DNA of 8,548 nt from Candidatus Neoflavobacterium equi (GCA_018065745.1 JAGHSS010000018.1:1-8548), one strand, 5' to 3'; shown: positions 1 to 7,086, numbered from the stretch's first letter. Program-made: numbers and translations. Notes: generated from the sequence alone by a model not told the origin.

Positions 1-2046
1 TATTTAAGCCTTGTATGTATTAGCATTCTGGTTTTCAGCCAGCTGTCAGCACAGACCACAGCAGAAGAAAAAATTGTGGAGGAATCTGGTTCCTTAGAAG
101 AAATTGTAGTCAGCGGCACATTGCGCGAGGTAAGTCATTTACAAAGCCTGGTGCCTGTTGATATTTACCGTCCAGGATTTTTCTTAAAAAATCCAACATC
201 TAACATTTTTGAAGCCCTGCAAGTGGTCAATGGAGTGCGCCCACAAATCAATTGCAATGTGTGCAATACTGGAGACATACACATCAACGGTTTGGAAGGC
301 CCCTACACCATGGTTTTGATTGACGGCATGCCCATTGTCAGCGGTTTGTCAACGGTGTATGGATTGTCTGGAATTCCCAACGCTTTGGTGGAGCGCATTG
401 AGATTGTAAAAGGTCCTGCCTCTTCCCTGTACGGAAGTGAAGCCATTGGAGGATTAATCAACATCATCACTAAAAACGCCAGTAAAGCCCCCAAGTTTAG
501 CAGTGATATTTTTTCAACCAGCTGGGGAGAAACCAATGTGGACCTTTCCTACAGCGTGTCCAAAAAAGAGCGATTCAAAGTGATGACCGGAATCAATGCG
601 TTTCACTATGACACCCCGATGGACAACAACAAGGACAATTTTACTGATTTAACCCTTCAAAAACGGGTTTCTGTATTTCAAAAATGGGATTTTGAACGGA
701 AGTCTCAGAAGAAATTCACCCTTGCCGGACGGTATTATTATGAAGACCGCTGGGGAGGTGAAATGGGTTTTCAAAAAAAACACAGAGGCGGAGACCAGGT
801 TTATGGAGAACATATCTACACCAACCGTTGGGAATTGTTGGGCCAATATGACGTTGACAGCAGTATCCCATTGAGCGCCTCCTTCTCATTCAACAACCAC
901 GATCAAGATGCGGCCTATGGGGATTCTTTTTACCTGGCGCAACAGCGCATAGGCTTTGGACAGTTGATTCACCAAGATGCCTATTCCAACCACCAACTCT
1001 TAATTGGTACCGCCCTCAGATACCAATATTACAACGACAATACCACAGCAACACCTACCGCTGATCAATACCTGATGCCCAGTGTATTTGTACAGGATGA
1101 ATATCAAATCAATGAAAGACATCAGGTGTTGGTTGGTGCGCGATATGACTACCATTCCAAGCACGGCTCTATATTCACACCGCGAATTGCCTACCGTTTC
1201 CAAATCACTAATTTTGACATTCTGAGAATTAATGCTGGAACCGGCTTCAGGGTGGTCAACCTCTTTACTGAAGACCACGCAGCGTTAACAGGTGCACGAG
1301 AGGTAATCATTGCTGAAGCCTTGAAACCAGAACAGTCCAAAAACATAAATGTCAACTACCTCAAAAAAACATACACTGACCAAGGGGATGTATTCAGTTT
1401 AGAAGCAAGCGCTTGGTATACTTATTTCAGCAACGCCATTATACCGGATTATGAAACCCATGTCAATCAAATTATCTATGCCAATTTAAACGGGTATTCT
1501 GAGTCTAAAGGCGGCAGTATAAATGCCAATTTCGCATTGCATTCTGGATGGAAAGGACAATTGGGTTTCACCTTGATGGACGTTTCAAGAAAAGAAGACG
1601 GCACGCGCATCAGGCAACTGTTGACAGAGCGCAACAGTGGAACCTGGACTTTGAGTTATGATTTCACTAACGTGCCCTTGCGGTTGGATTACACTGGATT
1701 TGTGTATGGCCCCATGAGATTGCCGCTGTTGGGAGATCTGGATCCAAGGCCAGCACATTCCAAAACTTACAGCATCCAAAACATTCAAGCGACCTATCAA
1801 ATATCCAAGCGTTTGGAATTGTATGGCGGTGTCAAAAACCTTTTGAATTGGACGGTAGCCAAAGGCAAACCCTTTTTGATTGCCAACGCGGCAGATCCTT
1901 TTGACAAAGAGGTGGTGTTTGACAACAGTGGAAGACCAACAGCAACACCAAACAACCCTTATGCGCTCACTTTTGACCCAAACTATGCATATGGAGGAAA
2001 TCAAGGAATTCACGCGTTTACAGGCTTTAGATACAGCGTTTTTTAA
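1..2046 (+). CDS. TonB-dependent outer-membrane receptor (5' end outside window)
   Basis: This is an outer-membrane beta-barrel receptor that imports a scarce ligand using TonB/ExbBD energy. The frame is open from base 1, giving 681 visible residues and a TAA stop. The first visible residues are the hydrophobic core of a signal peptide (cleavage probably SA|QTT, residues 17/18), so the true start lies upstream; the in-frame GTG at 76 is after the cleavage site and is not a start. A TonB box (EEIVVSGT, residues 33-40) follows directly, so there is no N-terminal carboxypeptidase-like domain as in SusC-type receptors. The plug domain spans about 48-155 and shows the typical VLIDG, ERIEIVKGP and SLYGSEAIGGLINI motifs. 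The barrel follows and ends in aromatic-rich FRYSVF with terminal Phe. The plug carries a CNVC motif (residues 85-88). No SusD partner or ligand-processing gene is visible, so the substrate (siderophore, haem, cobalamin, metal or other) cannot be assigned. The family call is firm. Confidence 0.95.
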   Translation, partial: YLSLVCISILVFSQLSAQTTAEEKIVEESGSLEEIVVSGTLREVSHLQSLVPVDIYRPGFFLKNPTSNIFEALQVVNGVRPQINCNVCNTGDIHINGLEGPYTMVLIDGMPIVSGLSTVYGLSGIPNALVERIEIVKGPASSLYGSEAIGGLINIITKNASKAPKFSSDIFSTSWGETNVDLSYSVSKKERFKVMTGINAFHYDTPMDNNKDNFTDLTLQKRVSVFQKWDFERKSQKKFTLAGRYYYEDRWGGEMGFQKKHRGGDQVYGEHIYTNRWELLGQYDVDSSIPLSASFSFNNHDQDAAYGDSFYLAQQRIGFGQLIHQDAYSNHQLLIGTALRYQYYNDNTTATPTADQYLMPSVFVQDEYQINERHQVLVGARYDYHSKHGSIFTPRIAYRFQITNFDILRINAGTGFRVVNLFTEDHAALTGAREVIIAEALKPEQSKNINVNYLKKTYTDQGDVFSLEASAWYTYFSNAIIPDYETHVNQIIYANLNGYSESKGGSINANFALHSGWKGQLGFTLMDVSRKEDGTRIRQLLTERNSGTWTLSYDFTNVPLRLDYTGFVYGPMRLPLLGDLDPRPAHSKTYSIQNIQATYQISKRLELYGGVKNLLNWTVAKGKPFLIANAADPFDKEVVFDNSGRPTATPNNPYALTFDPNYAYGGNQGIHAFTGFRYSVF

Positions 2047-2090
2047 GACATTAAAGTGTTGTGGTAATCACTTTGATTTTTACACAATGA

Positions 2091-2120
2091 AAAAGGGACC
2101 GTTGTTTAACGGTCCCTTTT
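2091..2120. terminator. Bidirectional intrinsic terminator between convergent genes
   Basis: A perfect 13-bp inverted repeat, AAAAGGGACCGTT at 2091-2103 and AACGGTCCCTTTT at 2108-2120, closes a 4-nt loop (GTTT). The G/C-rich middle of the stem is flanked by A and T runs, so the RNA from either strand forms a hairpin followed by U residues: four on the plus strand and five on the minus strand. It lies 44 bp after the receptor stop and 3 bp after the stop of the EnvC-like gene, and should serve both. Termination is inferred from structure and position. Confidence 0.88.
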
Positions 2121-2123
2121 GTA

Positions 2124-3443
2124 TTACATATTGCTGATCCAAGCAGCTGGATTCATATTGTCTGCATTTCTAAAGACATAGAACATCAAGGTGGATCTAC
2201 CATTTGATGGGGTGTGAATTTTACCCAAAATCTGTTTGGTCTTTACTTTGTCTCCTACACTTACTTGAACCGAACTCAAGTTTTTGTACAGGGTGAAATA
2301 TTCACCGTGTTGTACTAAAACCCCTTTCATATTTCCAAAAAGTTGTATTTGAACCACTTCCCCTTCAAAGACTACTCTTGCTGTGGAACCGTTGTCTACT
2401 TTAATTTCAACACCACTGTTGTCCACCGTCAAGTTTGGATATACCGGATGCGGTTGAATTCCATATTTTGAAGACACTACCCCATTATCTGTTGGCCAAG
2501 GCAAACGTCCTTTGTTGTTTTTAAAGTTGTTTGACAAGGCTTCCCCTTCTTTGGACAAAATTACTTTTGCAGAAGAAACCGGTGCTTTTGACGCGGTCAC
2601 CGCCTTGGTTGTCTTGGTTGTTTTGATTCCTTTTGCCTTGTTGGCAGCAGCAGTTGCAGCGGCGGCAGCAGCAGCTTTTCTATCTGCTTCAATCTTGGCT
2701 TTTCTGTTTGCTTCAGCAATGGCTTGACGAATCAATTGTTTTATTTGCTTGTCTATCTTAGCCGTTTCCTGCTTTTTCTTGTTGATTTCTGCAGTAATTT
2801 TTTTCTGGTCTTTCTTGATGGTTTGAACCAGTCGTTCCTTTTCTGCCTTTTCAACGTCTAATTCCTTCTTGTCCTTTTCAGTCTCTTTAAGAATTTTGAC
2901 CTTTTGCTGTTTTTGAACTTCCAAGGCGCGCTGCTTTCCTTCTAAGATTAAATTCTTTTCTTTAATTTCATCTCCTTGAATCTTTCTGAAATCAGCATAT
3001 TGTTTCATGTACTGAATTCGTTTGTAAGCTTGAAGAAAACTGGAAGAGGAAAGTACAAACATTACACGTGACTTTTCATTTCTACTCTTGTATGATTTTT
3101 GAATCATCTTGGAGTAATCAGCCTTTAGAGCAAGCAACTCTTTTTGAAGTGCATTGATCTCCTTTTGTTGCAAGTAAATGGCGTCATCCAAAAAATGCTT
3201 TTGCTTTTCTGTTGTCGCAATTAATTGCTCAATCAATTTGATTTTTTGCTCTTGTTCTTTTAACTGCGTCAGAACATCTTTTTCCTTAGCTTTTTCTGAA
3301 TTAAGTTTGGATCTTGCTTCGCTAATTTCTTTTAAAATTTGTTCTTTTTTCAGCTCTAACTCTCTTTGCTTTGCAGAAGTCTCTTGACCCCAACCGATGA
3401 TTGGAAGCAATAGAAGAAGTAAAGAACAGGCAATTTTATACAT
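2124..3443 (-). CDS. EnvC-like murein hydrolase activator, degenerate LytM/M23 domain
   Basis: 439 residues with ATG start and TAA stop. An N-terminal signal peptide is likely cleaved at GWG|QET (18/19). Residues about 20-255 are a long, charged, Lys/Glu/Gln-rich coiled coil, followed by an Ala-rich linker (A257-A267) and a Thr/Lys stretch, then a LytM/peptidase M23 fold at about 312-439. This order (signal, coiled coil, C-terminal LytM) and the length match EnvC, which in E. coli activates cell-wall amidases at the septum under FtsEX control. The zinc-binding positions are not conserved: the usual first His is N342, the Asp is E346, the YxHL His is N388, and the HxH pair is T418/M420. It should therefore not cut peptidoglycan itself but act as an activator. 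It is the last gene of the run, 10 bp after the DUF4292 gene. No amidase or ftsEX gene is in the window, so the partner is unknown. The periplasmic location is inferred from the signal peptide. Confidence 0.9.
   Translation of the reverse strand: MYKIACSLLLLLLPIIGWGQETSAKQRELELKKEQILKEISEARSKLNSEKAKEKDVLTQLKEQEQKIKLIEQLIATTEKQKHFLDDAIYLQQKEINALQKELLALKADYSKMIQKSYKSRNEKSRVMFVLSSSSFLQAYKRIQYMKQYADFRKIQGDEIKEKNLILEGKQRALEVQKQQKVKILKETEKDKKELDVEKAEKERLVQTIKKDQKKITAEINKKKQETAKIDKQIKQLIRQAIAEANRKAKIEADRKAAAAAAATAAANKAKGIKTTKTTKAVTASKAPVSSAKVILSKEGEALSNNFKNNKGRLPWPTDNGVVSSKYGIQPHPVYPNLTVDNSGVEIKVDNGSTARVVFEGEVVQIQLFGNMKGVLVQHGEYFTLYKNLSSVQVSVGDKVKTKQILGKIHTPSNGRSTLMFYVFRNADNMNPAAWISNM
2643..2675 (-). 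repeat. GCN triplet tract encoding an Ala-rich linker
   Basis: Eleven consecutive codons in the EnvC-like gene read A7-T-A3 (residues 257-267), mostly GCT and GCC on the coding strand. The tract joins the end of the coiled coil to the Thr/Lys-rich linker before the LytM domain. The codons are mixed, which makes slippage less likely than in a pure triplet repeat, but the length could still vary between strains. Confidence 0.7.
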
Positions 3444-3453
3444 AAATTTTATT

Positions 3454-4227
3454 TTAGTCTATAAAGATTTGTTTGTAACCTTCTGGAACCTCATACTTAA
3501 ATGAAAGATCTTCATTAAAGGTGATATTACTGTAAGTGATATCAATTTCATTGTGGTCCTTGTGTTGGGCGTCAATCTTCAAAGATTGCGGTAAATACAT
3601 CCCATTAACTGTGGAATAACTTGGGTATTCTATGGTAATGTTTCTGTTTTCTTTGGCTTGAACGATGGTTGCTTTTTTCAACAAGTAATTTAAATCTTCA
3701 AAATAATAGGTTTTAACCGTTTGTTTATCTGACGTATTGATGATTTGGTGCAATCCCTCCACTAATTTGGCATCAAATTTACCACTATTCAATTGATCTA
3801 AAGCTTTACCCAAGAATAAATTTTGAACTTTTTGATAATCTAAATCGGTTCCTAACCAAGCGCTAAGCTTGGAGTAATCTCCTTCAAAATACTGTCTGTT
3901 CCAAACGTCGTAATAAGACACTTGATTTGGTGTGATGTGGGCTTTGAAAAAAGTCATTCCCAAGAAACGAACCATAACCAACATCTGTTTGTCTTTTTCC
4001 ATGCGGATGTCTGCAGACACGGTTTGGTTTAAATGCTTGTCTTTATATTTTACACTACTTCTGATGGAAGCGGTTTTAAAATTTAAAACATTGGCATAAT
4101 GCCCCTTGATGATGTCTTTTGAAGCAGAAGCCTCTGTTGCTTCTGCCGTGGTAACCGCAGTTTGTTTTAACGAACTACAGGCTGATAAACTCAACACTGT
4201 GGTCACTAATATAATATACTTTCTCAT
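3454..4227 (-). CDS. DUF4292 family lipoprotein, LolB-like
   Basis: 257 residues with ATG start and TAA stop. The N-terminus is a lipoprotein signal: MRK, a hydrophobic core, then lipobox LSAC with the acylated Cys at position 17. A Thr/Ala/Ser-rich tether (about 22-36) leads into a beta-rich domain. The sequence resembles the DUF4292 family of Bacteroidota. The pattern is reminiscent of the LolA/LolB half-barrel: an amphipathic strand (VSADIRM), a hydrophobic turn RFLGMTFFKAHITP (87-100), a strand VSYYD then NRQYFEGDY, and LGTDLDYQKVQNLFLG (125-140), comparable in layout to the LGW..PV..L..W..G region of LolB. This suggests an envelope lipoprotein that binds acyl chains or lipids, perhaps accepting lipoproteins at the outer membrane. 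Family membership is from recognition; the LolB link is inference without an alignment. It sits 25 bp after the TPR gene and 10 bp before the EnvC-like gene, so it is almost certainly co-transcribed with both. Confidence 0.85.
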   Translation of the reverse strand: MRKYIILVTTVLSLSACSSLKQTAVTTAEATEASASKDIIKGHYANVLNFKTASIRSSVKYKDKHLNQTVSADIRMEKDKQMLVMVRFLGMTFFKAHITPNQVSYYDVWNRQYFEGDYSKLSAWLGTDLDYQKVQNLFLGKALDQLNSGKFDAKLVEGLHQIINTSDKQTVKTYYFEDLNYLLKKATIVQAKENRNITIEYPSYSTVNGMYLPQSLKIDAQHKDHNEIDITYSNITFNEDLSFKYEVPEGYKQIFID

Positions 4228-4252
4228 CTGTTCTATTTTTGTGGATCTATGC

Positions 4253-5599
4253 CTAATTCTTCAACAATTGATTTGCCTTAGAAAAGTATACATCTTTTTT
4301 CTTTTGATCTCCCAATTTATTGTAAACTTCTCCCAATTGTATGTAAATATTTGCTTCTAAACTGACGTCATCACCTAGGTAATCCAAAGCAGTTTCCAAA
4401 GCTTCTAATGCCTTTTTATATTGGGTTAGCAAATGCAAAGCGGTACCCTTGAAAAAGTACAGACGCGCATCTGACGGGAAAAATTCTAAATATTTATTGG
4501 ACATTTTCAAGGCGTCATCACTTCTGCCTTGGTCCAAATAGGTTTGAATCAACAATTGCACTACCTGAATATCATTGCGATCAAAATTGGCTGCTTTGAC
4601 AAAGTAATGGGCTGCCAAATCAAATTTTTGTTTGTTGTAAAAAAACAAACCGACCTCTTTGGAAACGTTGACGTTCTTTTGTTGGTCAAAGGTGGCTACT
4701 GCAAGGTCTAAAACCGCGGTATCACCATCTGTCTTATGGACTTGAATCAAGTACTTATTGAAAACACGATGTTTCATCAACTCGTGAATTTCAGTGCTGT
4801 TCAAAATTTGGAAAAGCGGTTTTTGCGCTTCATCCAGACTTTTTGCTAAGGCATTTTCAAATACCAAAACCTGATTCCAATCTGAATTGGGAATGTTGGT
4901 CTGTAGCTTTTTTAAAACTTCTGTGATTTTTGCGTTGTCGTTCTTCTTGATCAAATCCACTAGCAACACCTCATAGGCAGCGATGTCGTTTGGATATTGC
5001 TCCAAGCTTTTGCTCAAATTGACGTTGTTCTTTTTAGAATATGCCAATTCTGTTTCTACTTGAAATTTGTAACGTTGAACAACCATGGACAAGCGCCCTT
5101 TTTTCTCCATTTGTTCAATGGTGAACAAGGCTTTGTCAAATTGTTTGGTATGCATGTATAGGGAAACCAAATCGTCTTCGTAATCTGAATCAAAGGTGAT
5201 CAATTTGACAACGATGGGCAACGCCTTGTCGTGCTGTTTGGTTTGGTAATACACGTCATACAAGCCGTGCCAATACCACTTTTGAGCAGGGTCCAAGCTT
5301 ACCGCTTTCTGGTAAGCCTGTTCTGCATCTGTATATTTTTTTAAGGCAAAGTAATTCTTGCCTAATTCATTATAAAAAACAGGATTGTTGGGTTGCTCTG
5401 CTACACATTTTAAAAGATAAGTAACGGCTTTGTCGTTGTTTTCAACAGCCTTTTCTTTAATGGCACTAAAAAACGCCTCTTCTAACTGTTGGTTTGCAGT
5501 AGGCTTTGCTTCACTAATGTCCTGTCCATATCCAAGACTGGAAATGAAAAAGAGCGCAAGGGAAGCCCTTACAAGGTTGTTTTTTATCCTGTTTGTCAT
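4253..5599 (-). CDS. Exported tetratricopeptide (TPR) repeat protein
   Basis: 448 residues with ATG start and TAG stop. The first 25 residues are a Sec signal peptide (basic NRIKNNLVR, core LALFFISS, likely cleavage GYG|Q26), so it acts in the periplasm or at a membrane surface; there is no lipobox. TPR units are clear near the N-terminus (about 36-69 and 70-103, with YNELGKNYFALKKYTDAEQA) and at the C-terminus (about 318-351, 352-385, 386-419 and 420-448, with KGTALHLLTQYKKALEAL and YIQLGEVYNKLGD). The middle is helical and more diverged, probably further degenerate repeats. There is no catalytic domain; it is presumably a protein-binding scaffold. Its ATG is 2 bp after the nucleotidyltransferase stop, pointing to translational coupling, and the DUF4292 gene follows after 25 bp. 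The partner cannot be read from the sequence; the DUF4292 and EnvC-like proteins are the obvious candidates. Confidence 0.9.
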   Translation of the reverse strand: MTNRIKNNLVRASLALFFISSLGYGQDISEAKPTANQQLEEAFFSAIKEKAVENNDKAVTYLLKCVAEQPNNPVFYNELGKNYFALKKYTDAEQAYQKAVSLDPAQKWYWHGLYDVYYQTKQHDKALPIVVKLITFDSDYEDDLVSLYMHTKQFDKALFTIEQMEKKGRLSMVVQRYKFQVETELAYSKKNNVNLSKSLEQYPNDIAAYEVLLVDLIKKNDNAKITEVLKKLQTNIPNSDWNQVLVFENALAKSLDEAQKPLFQILNSTEIHELMKHRVFNKYLIQVHKTDGDTAVLDLAVATFDQQKNVNVSKEVGLFFYNKQKFDLAAHYFVKAANFDRNDIQVVQLLIQTYLDQGRSDDALKMSNKYLEFFPSDARLYFFKGTALHLLTQYKKALEALETALDYLGDDVSLEANIYIQLGEVYNKLGDQKKKDVYFSKANQLLKN

Positions 5600-5601
5600 A
5601 T

Positions 5602-6612
5602 TTATTCTAAGACGCTGTAGTCTCCAATGCTGATGGAAACGAATTCACCGTTAAAAACCGCGTGGCTTCCAACCATGGAATTGTCCAAATTGGCATTAGA
5701 AATGCGAGATTGGTTTTGAATTAAACTGTTTGTAATGGTTGCATTGGTCACTGAAGACCCGTTCCCCAAGGATACATTTGGTCCCACAGTAGCGTTGGTC
5801 AAGGTTACACCTTCTCCAATAAAACACGGTGGAATGATGGTTGCATTGTTTAATGTCACTGAATCTGACACCAAAGAAATTCCGTCTGCATGTAAGAAAT
5901 TCAACATTCTGTTGTTGGTTTCAACGGTTACATTTTTATTTCCACAGTCCATCCATTCATCTACTTGTCCAGGAACAAACAACATGCCCTTTTGCTTCAT
6001 GTTTTCCAAAGCATCCGTCAACTGGTATTCTCCCCCTTTAACGATGTCATTGTCAATCAAGAATTCCAATTCTTGGCGCAAAGTTTCTCCTGACTTGAAA
6101 TAGTAAATACCAATGATGGCTAAATCTGAAACAAAGGTTGCTGGTTTCTCAACAAAATCAACAATTTGATTTTTGTCGTTTAACTGCACCACTCCAAACG
6201 CACTTGGATCTGCTACTTGTTTTACCCAAATAACGCTGTCTGCAGCGGTGTCAAGGGTAAAATCAGCTCTGAATAAGGTATCTGCATAAGCCACAACAAC
6301 GGGCCCTTGCATGGATTGCTTAGCACACAAAATGGCATGTGCCGTTCCCAAAGCTTCGTTTTGATAATAAATGGTACCTTTTGAACCTAATTTAGCAGCA
6401 ATCGCCTTTAAATCATCCTCCACTTGTTTTCCAAAACTTTCGTGAATGATGAAAGCTATCTCTTCAATATCTTGATTGATTACAGAGGCAATATCTTCCA
6501 CCAAACGGTGTACTATTGGCTTCCCAGCAATTGGAATTAATGGTTTTGGAACAGTTAATGTATGTGGTCTCAAACGGGAACCACGTCCCGCCATTGGTAC
6601 TATTATTTTCAT
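5602..6612 (-). CDS. Sugar-phosphate nucleotidyltransferase with left-handed beta-helix tail
   Basis: This is a nucleotide-sugar pyrophosphorylase: NTP plus sugar-1-phosphate gives NDP-sugar plus pyrophosphate, in the cytoplasm. I chose the ATG at 6612 (336 residues, MKIIVPMAGRGSRLRPHT) because the family starts right at this nucleotide-binding strand; the frame is open upstream to a TTG at 6645, but those 11 residues match nothing in the family. The catalytic domain shows GRGSRLRP (9-16) with K23-P24, LGTAHAI (88-94), the metal-binding Asp in AYAD (D111), EKP (155-157), GEYQLTDA (194-201) and WMDCG (220-224, with a second candidate metal ligand D222). From about 245 the chain is a left-handed beta-helix of imperfect hexapeptides (TIIPPCFIGEGVTL and similar turns), as in long RmlA/GlmU-like enzymes. 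Base and sugar specificity (dTDP-, GDP- or UDP-sugar) cannot be told from motifs. It follows dut by 39 bp and ends 2 bp before the TPR gene. Confidence 0.92.
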   Translation of the reverse strand: MKIIVPMAGRGSRLRPHTLTVPKPLIPIAGKPIVHRLVEDIASVINQDIEEIAFIIHESFGKQVEDDLKAIAAKLGSKGTIYYQNEALGTAHAILCAKQSMQGPVVVAYADTLFRADFTLDTAADSVIWVKQVADPSAFGVVQLNDKNQIVDFVEKPATFVSDLAIIGIYYFKSGETLRQELEFLIDNDIVKGGEYQLTDALENMKQKGMLFVPGQVDEWMDCGNKNVTVETNNRMLNFLHADGISLVSDSVTLNNATIIPPCFIGEGVTLTNATVGPNVSLGNGSSVTNATITNSLIQNQSRISNANLDNSMVGSHAVFNGEFVSISIGDYSVLE

Positions 6613-6619
6613 TTGTTGA

Positions 6620-6636
6620 TTTAAATTTAATTTAAA
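6620..6636. repeat. AT-only inverted repeat in the nucleotidyltransferase leader
   Basis: TTTAAATT (6620-6627) and AATTTAAA (6629-6636) form a perfect 8-bp inverted repeat around one base, starting 7 bp upstream of the ATG at 6612. It lies in the 39-bp gap after dut. It could be a small operator or simply the A/T-rich unstructured leader typical of Bacteroidota, where initiation rarely uses Shine-Dalgarno pairing. With only A and T, chance is a serious explanation. Confidence 0.3.
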
Positions 6637-6651
6637 GACATTCAAGTCTGA

Positions 6652-7086
6652 TTATTTTACTCCAGTGCTTCCAAAACCGGAGGCACCGCGATCTGTTTCA
6701 TTCAATTCAGTGGTTGTTTCCCATTGAACGCGTTCGTGTTTTGCAACGACCATTTGAGCGATGCGCTCTCCATTTTCAACGACAAACGTCTCTTTGGACA
6801 AATTAACAAGGATGACACCAATCTCACCGCGGTAATCAGCGTCAACCGTTCCCGGTGAATTCAAACAGCTGATTCCCTTTTTCAAAGCCAAGCCACTGCG
6901 CGGTCTGATTTGAGCTTCATAACCAACGGGTAATTCAATGAATAAACCTGTGGGAATTAAAGCGCGGTCCATGGGTTCCAAAACTACAGGAGCCTCTAAA
7001 TTGGCACGCAAATCCATACCTGCGGACGCCAAGGTTTCATAGGCTGGAAGTTGATGTTGTGATTTATTAATTATTTTAACGGTCAT
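6652..7086 (-). CDS. dut: dUTP diphosphatase (dUTPase)
   Basis: Hydrolyses dUTP to dUMP and pyrophosphate, keeping uracil out of DNA and supplying dUMP for dTMP synthesis; cytoplasmic, normally a homotrimer. 144 residues, the usual length for bacterial trimeric Dut, with all five family motifs in order: I, AGMDLRA (22-28); [14 protein letters not shown] (61-72); [16 protein letters not shown] (79-91) with the catalytic Asp D82 and the uracil-stacking Y85; [11 protein letters not shown] (106-114); V, the flexible C-terminal arm [11 protein letters not shown] (132-142) that closes over the substrate. Nothing is missing or unusual in the protein. The ATG at 7086 is 41 bp after the flippase stop, and the nucleotidyltransferase follows after 39 bp, so it is read as part of the same run although its job is nucleotide metabolism. 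Confidence 0.98.
   Translation of the reverse strand: MTVKIINKSQHQLPAYETLASAGMDLRANLEAPVVLEPMDRALIPTGLFIELPVGYEAQIRPRSGLALKKGISCLNSPGTVDADYRGEIGVILVNLSKETFVVENGERIAQMVVAKHERVQWETTTELNETDRGASGFGSTGVK

Noticed and set aside
773..780. Run of eight A in the receptor gene as a possible phase-variation site.
   Set aside because: It encodes Gln-Lys-Lys in frame, the run is short for slippage switching, and the gene is intact. Such runs are common in AT-rich coding DNA.
1585..2013. 142-codon open frame on the minus strand inside the receptor gene.
   Set aside because: Antisense to a clear barrel-coding region, no recognisable domain, and odd composition rich in Trp, Cys and Val. It is a shadow frame.
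2512..2727. Plus-strand frame with a hydrophobic, Ala/Val-rich segment that looks like a small membrane protein.
   Set aside because: The hydrophobic stretch is merely the complement of the Ala-rich and Lys-rich linker codons of the EnvC-like gene.
5773..5780. TACATTTG, a match to the Bacteroidota -7 promoter element TAnnTTTG on the plus strand, antisense to the nucleotidyltransferase.
   Set aside because: No TTTG/TTG at the right distance upstream (the nearest TTG ends 26 bp before it, versus the usual 17-19), and several such matches are expected by chance in a window of this size.
5735..6103. 122-codon open frame on the plus strand inside the nucleotidyltransferase gene.
   Set aside because: Lies opposite conserved catalytic and beta-helix sequence, with no signal or domain of its own; a shadow frame.
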